Below, one piece after another: positions 58,115-64,000 of a stretch of DNA of 64,000 nucleotides. A program made the translations under genes and the position numbers. The stretch spans positions 8,384 to 72,383 of the forward strand of contig JBDKJP010000101.1 of assembly GCA_039796575.1 (NCBI GenBank), given 5' to 3'. Below the pieces are notes generated by a model, which was not told the DNA's origin, did not search any database, and was given only the letters and a program-made list of their open reading frames with translations. Position 1 is the first letter of the stretch. Each line of letters opens with the position of its first letter. This stretch comes from UBA668 sp039796575. Its GTDB lineage: Bacteria > Actinomycetota > Acidimicrobiia > Acidimicrobiales > Ilumatobacteraceae.

Positions 58115-59689
58115 ATGCGTCGTTCCCACGCCATCGCCGTCGTCGTCGCACTCGCCGTCGCCGCCGTGGCCTGCAGCGACAGCGACGACACCACCGCCCC
58201 CGTCGACAACACCGAGACCACGGCCGCCGACAGCACCGCGGCTCCCACCACGCAGATCCCGCAGACCACGGTGGCCCTCTCGACCACCACCACGGTCGCC
58301 GAGCTCCGCACCCGCGAGGGCGTCACGACGGTGGCGTTGAAGTACGGGCCGTTCGACATCCAGCCCGGGCAGAACAACATCGAGACCGTCGGCGGCATCC
58401 CGCAGCCCGAGGTCGACGGTTGGATCGTGGGCATCCGCCCCGACCTCCAGTACGAGGACGGCACGGTGCCGGGCGTCGACGTGGTGCACCTGCACCACGG
58501 CGTGTGGCTCAACGCCGCCAACCGCGACGCCACCGCTCCCCTGCCCGAACGGTTCTTCGCCGCGGGCGAGGAGAAGACGGCGATGTGGCTGCCGGCCCCG
58601 TACGGCTACCGCTACCGCACCAGCGACAAGTGGATCCTCAACTACATGCTCCACAACCTCACGCCGGATCGGAAGAAGGTGTGGGTCACCTACGAGATCG
58701 ACATCATCCCCGACTCGGCACCCGAGGCCGCCGACCTGGTGCCCGCCCACCCGGTGTGGATGGACGTGCAGAACGGCAGCATCTACCCCGTGTTCGACGT
58801 GCTGCGTGGCGACGGCGACGGCGTGACCTACACCTACCCCGACGATGCCAGCGACCCCTACGCGGGCGGACCTGCGAAGAACCAGTGGGTGTCCGATCGC
58901 GACGGCGTGCTCATCGCCACGGCGGGCCACCTCCACCCCGGCGGCCTGCACACCGACCTGTGGCTCGACCGCGACGGCGAGCGTGCCCACCTGTTCCAGT
59001 CGGAAGCGAAGTACTACGAACCGGCGGGCGCCGTGTCGTGGGACGTGGCGATGACCGCCACGATGCCCGACTACGCGGTGCAGATCCGCAAGGGCGACGT
59101 ACTCTCCACCACCGCCACGTACGACAGCGGCCTGGCGTCGTGGTACGAGTCGATGGGCATCATGGTGACGTGGATCGGTGAGCCCGGCGGTCCCGCCGAC
59201 GACCCGTTCGAGGTCGCCGTCGACACGCCCGGGCTGCTCACCCACGGGCACCTCCCCGAGAACGACAACCACGGCGGCGAGCCCGATCCGAACTACCTCG
59301 ATCTCACGGCGCTGCCGTCGGAGCCGGCGAACGACGTCGTGCAGATCGCCGACTGGGTCTACGGCCAGGGCGACATGAACTTCGCCACGGCCGTGCCCAC
59401 CGTGAAGCCCGGCGAGACGTTCACGTTCGACAACCTCGACGCACCCATCGGCAAGGGCCAGTGGCACACCATCACCAGCTGCAAGGCGCCGTGCAACAAG
59501 AGCACGGGCATCGCCTTCCCGCTGGCCGACGGTGACGTGATCTTCGACTCGGGCGAGCTCGGCCTCGGCGGCCCGCCCACGGCGAACCGCACCACCTGGA
59601 CCATCCCGGCCGACCTGCCGGAGGGCACCTACACGTACTTCTGCCGCATCCACCCGCTGATGCGCGGCGCCTTCCGCGTTCAGAGCTGA
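58115..59689 (+). CDS. Copper-site lipoprotein: PHM-like N-terminal part plus C-terminal cupredoxin
   Basis: The product is 524 residues. A lipobox (AVAAVAC) is followed by a Thr-rich linker to about residue 65. The main part has VVHLHHGVWLNAANRD and ATAGHLHPGGLHTDLWLD. These His clusters resemble the copper sites of ascorbate-dependent monooxygenases (PHM/DBM) or SURNod19-like proteins. The last 110 residues form a plastocyanin-type domain: GETFTFDNLDAPIGKGQWHT and then YFCRIHPLMRGAF. Its Cys-x-x-His-x-x-x-Met and upstream His fit a type 1 copper site. Redox function outside the cell is likely; the reaction is unknown. The 3' end overlaps the opposing acyltransferase gene by 10 bases. Confidence 0.7.
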   Translation: MRRSHAIAVVVALAVAAVACSDSDDTTAPVDNTETTAADSTAAPTTQIPQTTVALSTTTTVAELRTREGVTTVALKYGPFDIQPGQNNIETVGGIPQPEVDGWIVGIRPDLQYEDGTVPGVDVVHLHHGVWLNAANRDATAPLPERFFAAGEEKTAMWLPAPYGYRYRTSDKWILNYMLHNLTPDRKKVWVTYEIDIIPDSAPEAADLVPAHPVWMDVQNGSIYPVFDVLRGDGDGVTYTYPDDASDPYAGGPAKNQWVSDRDGVLIATAGHLHPGGLHTDLWLDRDGERAHLFQSEAKYYEPAGAVSWDVAMTATMPDYAVQIRKGDVLSTTATYDSGLASWYESMGIMVTWIGEPGGPADDPFEVAVDTPGLLTHGHLPENDNHGGEPDPNYLDLTALPSEPANDVVQIADWVYGQGDMNFATAVPTVKPGETFTFDNLDAPIGKGQWHTITSCKAPCNKSTGIAFPLADGDVIFDSGELGLGGPPTANRTTWTIPADLPEGTYTYFCRIHPLMRGAFRVQS

Positions 59690-61536
59690 GCGGCCACCCA
59701 CTGCATCACGAGCGCCGCGTCGGAAGGTGCGTAGTGCGAACCGTCGTAGCGCGCCGTCGTCGGTGCGTCGGCGAGCGAGAGGGTCGTGGCGTCGAGCGTG
59801 GCCGCCGCGACCTTCAGCAGCTCGGCCATCGGCGCGGCGTGATCGTCGGGTGACGCGTACGGGCCCTCCATCGGTGCAGCGGCGAGCAGCACCAGCCGCA
59901 CGTCGTGGGCGTCGGCGATGGCGGCGAGCTCGTCGAGCAACCCGTCGAGCAGCAGCAGGTACTCGTCGGAGCCGAACGGCACCGAGCGGCCGTCGACGGT
60001 GCGGTCGAACATGTCGTTGGAGAGCAGCACCACCAGATGGGTGCTGTCGTGCTCGTCGATCGCCGCCGGCAACTCGGTGCGCCAGTCGCCGCAGAAACCA
60101 CTGAGGTCGGCACCCTCCGCACCCGCCTGCACCACCACGAGGCCCGGCAGGAACGAGCAGCCCGGCCGCGCCTGCGACCACAGGACCGGCAGCGTCGCCT
60201 GCGCCGGGTCCCACGGCACCACCTGCAGGTCGCTACGCACCTCCCCACCGGCGAGTGAGTGGGCCACCGAGTCGCCGAACATCATGATCCGCGCCGCATC
60301 GGCGGCGGGTGCCGACGACGACGTGGTCTCCGACGACACCGTCGTGCTGCTCGCCACCGGCGCTGCGTCGAGCGTCGGCGGGCGTGTGGCCACCACGAGC
60401 AGCGCCAGTGTGAGCGTCGCCGCGACCGGCCACGACCAGGCGGCGGCTCGGGGGCCGATGCGTCGACGCAGGGCGCCACTGCGGACGGGCCGCTCGAGCA
60501 GGAAGTAGGAGGCGAGCGAGATCACCATGGTGACGACGAGCTGCACGCCCAACAGCCCCCACGAACCCTCGGGCAGGCCGGTTCGGGCGCTGTCGAGCAC
60601 CACGATGACCGGCCAGTGCCACAGGTAGACGCCGTACGACACGAGCCCGAGCCCCACCAATGGTCGGGTCGAGAGCAGCCACCGCAGGGGCGGCAGATGG
60701 TCGATGCCGGCGATGAGCGACGTCGCGCCGAGCGCCACCGCGAGGAACCCGATGCGCGGCATGAACGAGGCGCTCTCGTCGCCGATCCAGGCGAACACGC
60801 CGAGCAGCACCCCACCGGCCGCGGCAGCCAGTGCCGCAGGCCGGGCACGCCGGTCGTCGGCCGGGCGACCGAGCTGCACGGCACCGAGCGCCACGCCCAA
60901 CAGCAGCGCCTGCGCCCGGGTGTCGGTGCCGAAGTAGGTGCGGCCCAGCGACGCGCCCTGCACGCTCAGCAGCGCCGACCACGCCGCCGACAACCCTGCG
61001 AGCACCAGCGCGCCGCGCAGCACGACGCGGCGCAGGTCGCCCCGACCTGACCGCACCAGCAGCCACATCGCCACGGGCAGGAACAGGTAGAACTGCTCCT
61101 CGATCGACAGCGACCACACGTGACGCAGCGGCGATGCGCCGGCGATGACGTCGGTGTACGTGACGCCCTGGGCGATGAACAACCAGTTCGCCACGCTCAA
61201 CACCGTCGCGATGCCCTGCTCGCGCAGACGTTGCAGCTCGAACGGGTTCGCCCACGTCGCGCCGTACATGGCGAGGGCCGTCACCATCAGCAGCATCGCC
61301 GGCACCAACCGGCGAGCGCGGCGCACCACGAACCGACGCAGATCGACCGAGCCGTGCTCCCCCGCTTCCACCAGCAGCAGCGAGCCGATCAGGTAGCCCG
61401 ACAGCACGAAGAACACATCGACACCGATGAACCCGCCCGGCAGCGCGCCGGGGCGCAGGTGGTAGACGAGCACCATCGCCACGGCCAGGCCGCGCAGCCC
61501 GTCGAGGACGGGTCGGTGGTCGAGCGTGCGGGACAT
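59680..61536 (-). CDS. OafA/YrhL-type membrane acyltransferase with C-terminal SGNH domain
   Basis: The product is 618 residues. The first 370 hold about ten membrane helices: PVLDGLRGLAVAMVLVYHL at the start and HVWSLSIEEQFYLFLPV in the middle, both acyltransferase-3 signatures. A Ser/Thr linker leads to an extracytoplasmic SGNH hydrolase-like domain (about 420-618) with IMMFGDSVAHSL and a final RYDGSHYAPS (Asp-x-x-His). It probably acetylates a cell-surface glycan. TAGTCT 8 bases before ATG 61536 supports the start. Confidence 0.9.
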   Translation of the reverse strand: MSRTLDHRPVLDGLRGLAVAMVLVYHLRPGALPGGFIGVDVFFVLSGYLIGSLLLVEAGEHGSVDLRRFVVRRARRLVPAMLLMVTALAMYGATWANPFELQRLREQGIATVLSVANWLFIAQGVTYTDVIAGASPLRHVWSLSIEEQFYLFLPVAMWLLVRSGRGDLRRVVLRGALVLAGLSAAWSALLSVQGASLGRTYFGTDTRAQALLLGVALGAVQLGRPADDRRARPAALAAAAGGVLLGVFAWIGDESASFMPRIGFLAVALGATSLIAGIDHLPPLRWLLSTRPLVGLGLVSYGVYLWHWPVIVVLDSARTGLPEGSWGLLGVQLVVTMVISLASYFLLERPVRSGALRRRIGPRAAAWSWPVAATLTLALLVVATRPPTLDAAPVASSTTVSSETTSSSAPAADAARIMMFGDSVAHSLAGGEVRSDLQVVPWDPAQATLPVLWSQARPGCSFLPGLVVVQAGAEGADLSGFCGDWRTELPAAIDEHDSTHLVVLLSNDMFDRTVDGRSVPFGSDEYLLLLDGLLDELAAIADAHDVRLVLLAAAPMEGPYASPDDHAAPMAELLKVAAATLDATTLSLADAPTTARYDGSHYAPSDAALVMQWVAAQL

Positions 61537-61544
61537 CGCCCGGG

Positions 61545-61550
61545 AGACTA
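61545..61550 (-). promoter_or_regulatory. Candidate leaderless -10 element (TAGTCT)
   Basis: TAGTCT (minus strand) lies 8 bases before ATG 61536 and overlaps the 3' end of the SDR gene. Confidence 0.4.
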
Positions 61551-62342
61551 GGTGTGGCGGATGGTCATCCCGCCGTCGACGGGGATGATGGCACCGTTCA
61601 CGAAGCTGCTCGCGGGCAGGCACAGGTTCACGGTCATGTGCGCCACCTCCTCCGGATCGCCGTAGCGACGCAGCGGCACACGCCGCTTGGCGTACACCTC
61701 CTTCGCCTCGTCGGGGATCGGCGCGGTCATGCCGGTGTTGATGGGGCCGGGGCAGATGCAGTTCACCGTCACCCCGTGGCGACCGAGCTCCACCGCGAAG
61801 CTCTTCGTCAGACCCACCACGCCGGCCTTCGTGGCCGCGTAGGCGGCCAAACCGGGGGTGGTGACGATGGCCTCGGTGGACGCGATGTTCACCACTCGCC
61901 CACCGCCGTCGGCGGCCTGCAGGTGCGGCAGGCACAGGCGAATGAGGCGCGAGTGCGCGGTGAGGTTCACGTCGAGCGTGCGCGCCCAGTTCGCCTCGTA
62001 GTCGTCCTCGCCCTGGAACGCCGAGTTCACCAGCGAGATGCCGGCGTTGTTGATGAGCACGTCGACGCCGCCGAGCGTGTCGACCACGCCGGCCACCAAC
62101 CGCTTCAGCGACTCGTGGTCGCCCACGTCGGCGACGAACCCGTGTGCGGCGTCGGGCCCGTGCGCGGCGCGGACCTCGTCGACCACCTCGAGCACGCGCT
62201 CGGCCGACAGGTCGACCACGGCCACCTGCGCGCCTTCGTCGGCGAACACGAACGCAGTGGCGCGCCCCATGCCCGAGGCCGCACCAGTGACCAGCACGCG
62301 CTTCCCGCGCACCGACCGGGACAGCGACGTGAGCCGGCTCAC
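61548..62342 (-). CDS. Short-chain dehydrogenase/reductase
   Basis: The product is 264 residues. The cofactor motif is VLVTGAASGMGRATAFVFA near residue 15. VLINNAGISLVNSAF and the catalytic NIASTEAIVTTPGLAAYAATK (Ser, Tyr and Lys) follow, cited by core LAAYAATKAG. CPGPINTGM ends the core. The acidic residue after the second strand (VVDLSAER) favours NAD. The substrate is unknown. GTG 62342 overlaps the upstream PPOX gene stop by four bases. Confidence 0.9.
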   Translation of the reverse strand: MSRLTSLSRSVRGKRVLVTGAASGMGRATAFVFADEGAQVAVVDLSAERVLEVVDEVRAAHGPDAAHGFVADVGDHESLKRLVAGVVDTLGGVDVLINNAGISLVNSAFQGEDDYEANWARTLDVNLTAHSRLIRLCLPHLQAADGGGRVVNIASTEAIVTTPGLAAYAATKAGVVGLTKSFAVELGRHGVTVNCICPGPINTGMTAPIPDEAKEVYAKRRVPLRRYGDPEEVAHMTVNLCLPASSFVNGAIIPVDGGMTIRHT

Positions 62343-62767
62343 GAGCGCGACCAGCGTTCCGTGCCGCCCATGCCGTACGCCGCGAGGTACAGCGCACGCT
62401 CGGGCTCGACCGCCATGAAGGCCACCTGCGGCGACGACGGGCCACCGGGCGCGAACAGGTTCAGGTCGTAGTCGAACACGCCCTCCCACAGCCGTTCCTT
62501 GGTGGCGAGGTCGGTGTGCACGCTGGCCGTGCCCCACACCTCGAGGCCGTCACCCTTCTCGGTGACCTGCCAGTGCAGCGCCACCTTCGGGTTGGCCGCC
62601 ACGTTGCGCACCTTCGCCGAGCCGTCGAACACCATGATCCACAGCGTGTCGCCCTCCCAGCACGGGTGCACGGGCGTCACATCGGGTGAACCGTCGGCGC
62701 GCACGGTGGCGATGTGCGCCCACGGGCTCAGTGCGGCGGCCTTCTGCTTGACGTCGTTCAGGTCCAT
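62339..62767 (-). CDS. Pyridoxamine 5'-phosphate oxidase-like (PPOX) family protein
   Basis: The product is 142 residues. The split-barrel flavin-binding pattern is clear: WAHIATVRADGSPDVTPVHP, then TLWIMVFDGSAKVRNVAANP and VALHWQVT. Members bind FMN, F420 or heme; which one cannot be told. ATG 62767 is preferred over 62788 because TACGGT is 9 bases before it. It heads a two-gene unit with the SDR. Confidence 0.85.
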   Translation of the reverse strand: MDLNDVKQKAAALSPWAHIATVRADGSPDVTPVHPCWEGDTLWIMVFDGSAKVRNVAANPKVALHWQVTEKGDGLEVWGTASVHTDLATKERLWEGVFDYDLNLFAPGGPSSPQVAFMAVEPERALYLAAYGMGGTERWSRS

Positions 62768-62776
62768 ATGCCCCGC

Positions 62777-62801
62777 ACCGTAGATCACCGACCGGTATCG
62801 T
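62777..62801. promoter_or_regulatory. Divergent leaderless -10 elements (TACGGT minus, TATCGT plus)
   Basis: On the minus strand TACGGT (62782-62777) is 9 bases before ATG 62767. On the plus strand TATCGT (62796-62801) is 7 bases before GTG 62809, which selects 62809 over GTG 62800 as the start of the TetR-SnoaL gene. Confidence 0.45.
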
Positions 62802-62808
62802 GCGCGAG

Positions 62809-63837
62809 GTGAAGAAGCCCACCGTCGCCGAGCGCCGCGCCGAGATCCTCGAGGTCACCTGCCAGGTGGTCATCGAGCGCGGGTTCGCCGCCACCCGCAT
62901 CGCCGACGTGGCGAAGAAGCTCGGCGTGTCGAGCAGCCTCATCCACTACCACTTCGACTCGAAGGAGCAGTTGCTCGCCGAGGCGTTCGCACACTACGCC
63001 CGCAAGGACGTGGCGGAGATGGAGGCCGAGGTCGAAGCCGCGCCCACGTCGGTGGCCCAACTCGACCGGGTGGTGCAGAACTACGTGCCCGAGGGCAGCA
63101 ACGACATGGAGTGGATGCTCTGGATCGACGGCTGGGGCGAGGCGCTGCGGAACCCGATGATGCGCAAGATCAGCCAGGAGCTCGACGAGCAGTCGGCCGA
63201 ACTGCTCGAGCGCGTCATCACCAAGGGCGTCGAGCGCGCCGAGTTCGTGTGCAGCAACCCGGCCGCCGCCGCGATGCGCATCACCGCCATGGTCGACGGC
63301 CTCGCCGTGCAGTTCGCCGCGCACGACGGGATGATGAACCGCGACCAGCTCATCGAGCACGTGCGCACCATCGCCGCATGGGAGGTCGGCCTCGAGCCCG
63401 ACTCACTGCGCGAATCGGCATCGCCGCGTGTGGAGATCGCCGTCGCCGCGCCTGCCACCGACATCGCGCTGCGCCAGCTCATCGCCCGCTACTGCGACGC
63501 CGTGCTGCGCCGTGACAGCGCCGCCTTCGGCGAGGTGTGGGCCGTCGACGGCGTGTGGCAGCTGGGCAAGCCCATCGAGGGACGCGACGCCGTCGTGGCC
63601 GCGTTCGACAAGCTGATGAAGGGCTACGCGTGGCTGGTGCAGAGCGCACCGAACGCCGTGTTCGAGGTCGACGAGGCCAGCGGCACTGCATCGGGTCGCG
63701 TCGCCATCGTCGAGCAGTTCAAGAAGACCAAGGGCGGCACCGGCTCCCTGGTCGGCGTGTACCACGACCGCTACGTGCGCCGTCAGGGCGTGTGGCAGTT
63801 CGCCGAACGCCGCATCGAGATCATCGACCAGTCCTGA
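62809..63837 (+). CDS. TetR regulator fused to a C-terminal SnoaL/NTF2-like domain
   Basis: The product is 342 residues. The TetR HTH is VVIERGFAATRIADVAKKLG then SSSLIHYHFDSKEQLL (about 20-60). The ligand-binding helical domain runs to about 190. A second domain of about 130 residues begins ATDIALRQLIARYCDAVLRRD. It continues with VWAVDGVWQLGKPIEGRDAVVAAF, here cited by its core GKPIEGRDAVV, and ends RQGVWQFAERRIEII: the pattern of SnoaL-like proteins. Such fusions are uncommon. The extra domain could sense a small hydrophobic ligand. It is divergent from the PPOX-SDR pair, the likely target. Confidence 0.82.
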   Translation: MKKPTVAERRAEILEVTCQVVIERGFAATRIADVAKKLGVSSSLIHYHFDSKEQLLAEAFAHYARKDVAEMEAEVEAAPTSVAQLDRVVQNYVPEGSNDMEWMLWIDGWGEALRNPMMRKISQELDEQSAELLERVITKGVERAEFVCSNPAAAAMRITAMVDGLAVQFAAHDGMMNRDQLIEHVRTIAAWEVGLEPDSLRESASPRVEIAVAAPATDIALRQLIARYCDAVLRRDSAAFGEVWAVDGVWQLGKPIEGRDAVVAAFDKLMKGYAWLVQSAPNAVFEVDEASGTASGRVAIVEQFKKTKGGTGSLVGVYHDRYVRRQGVWQFAERRIEIIDQS

Positions 63838-63879
63838 CCCGCGAACCCCACCGGGCCCGGCGACCAACTGCCCAGGCCT

Positions 63880-63952
63880 CGCGGGCACCGAATGTTGCGC
63901 CAGGCGCAACATCTGCTGCCCACGGTCGGTCCGCGGACACTCCCTGGGGAGT
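63880..63952. repeat. Two-hairpin dispersed element, copy 2 (inverted relative to copy 1)
   Basis: Hairpin B is at 63880-63924: GGGCA/TGCCC outer pairs and ATGTTGCGC/GCGCAACAT inner pairs around CAG. Hairpin A, ACTCCCTGGGGAGT, is at 63939-63952. The order is the reverse of 37257-37328. Nothing else was recognised between 63838 and the window end. Confidence 0.85.
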
Positions 63953-64000
63953 CTGCTCGCGTTCTGTGATCGCCCTTGCGTAAAGCGCACAGAGCGGGCA

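Noticed and set aside
63953..64000. CTGTG/CACAG inverted repeat near the window end
   Set aside because: Arms are only five bases over a 20-base centre, which is expected by chance in this composition.

Overview
The window is very GC-rich, densely packed bacterial DNA. It carries a complete Pup-proteasome gene set (arc, dop, pup, prcB, prcA, pafA) syntenic with a Tat locus and a HelY-type helicase. Together with DUF3151, DUF4193-like and SCO6745-type proteins, this points to an actinobacterium. The gene content, the absence of pafB/pafC and the Thr/Ala-rich lipoprotein linkers fit Acidimicrobiia (Ilumatobacter-like), but that finer placement is inference. No tRNA, rRNA, CRISPR array, transposase or phage gene was recognised.

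Layout. 0-6 kb: a crotonase, a GNAT enzyme, an acidic zinc-ribbon protein, a tandem ThyX-like protein, an M20 amidohydrolase and a zinc-type dehydrogenase. 6-12 kb: a lipid-kinase-like fragment, helY, tatC, tatB, a glycerophosphodiesterase and signal peptidase I. 12-23.4 kb: the Pup-proteasome block. Reading on the minus strand, dop-pup-prcB-prcA runs directly into pxpA-pxpB-pxpC (5-oxoprolinase) and then pafA. arc lies 4.7 kb from dop, beyond a ceramidase-like lipoprotein and a SCO6745-family gene. 23.5-26.7 kb: a ferredoxin, then an operon of tRNA T-loop modification genes (ttuB, ttuA, trmI) preceded by three small genes. 26.8-36 kb: Lon-domain protein, PBP4-type carboxypeptidase, ADP-forming acyl-CoA synthetase, thioesterase with TetR, nagA, RNase D, rhodanese, mobA, DUF3151. 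36-37.35 kb: a small accessory-looking stretch with two orphan genes and an unusual density of palindromes. 37.4-48 kb: pyruvate kinase, phosphatase, aminopeptidase, plsC-cmk-guaB1, hydrolase, Sua5, J-domain protein, nitroreductase, crotonase. 48-53.8 kb: a branched-chain amino-acid-type ABC system (livHMGF) facing a solute-binding protein whose two halves are in swapped order. 54-64 kb: phosphatase, nitronate monooxygenase, heme A synthase, CrtC-like protein, copper-site lipoprotein, OafA-type acyltransferase, SDR, PPOX protein and a TetR-SnoaL fusion.

Regulation and architecture. Many genes have a TANNNT hexamer 6-9 bases before the start codon and no ribosome binding site. This suggests widespread leaderless transcription and helps choose starts. 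Genes inside operons overlap by 1 or 4 bases. Three convergent junctions carry almost the same 18-20 bp stem built on GCTTTCGTGC/GCACGAAAGC. A separate two-hairpin element of about 73 bases occurs twice, in opposite orientation, at 37.3 and 63.9 kb.

The most unusual observations are the circularly permuted binding protein (48069-49454), the 5-oxoprolinase genes inside the proteasome operon, the dispersed hairpin families, the T-loop modification operon with a sulfur carrier ending in GGC, and the Ig-like domain in front of LivH.
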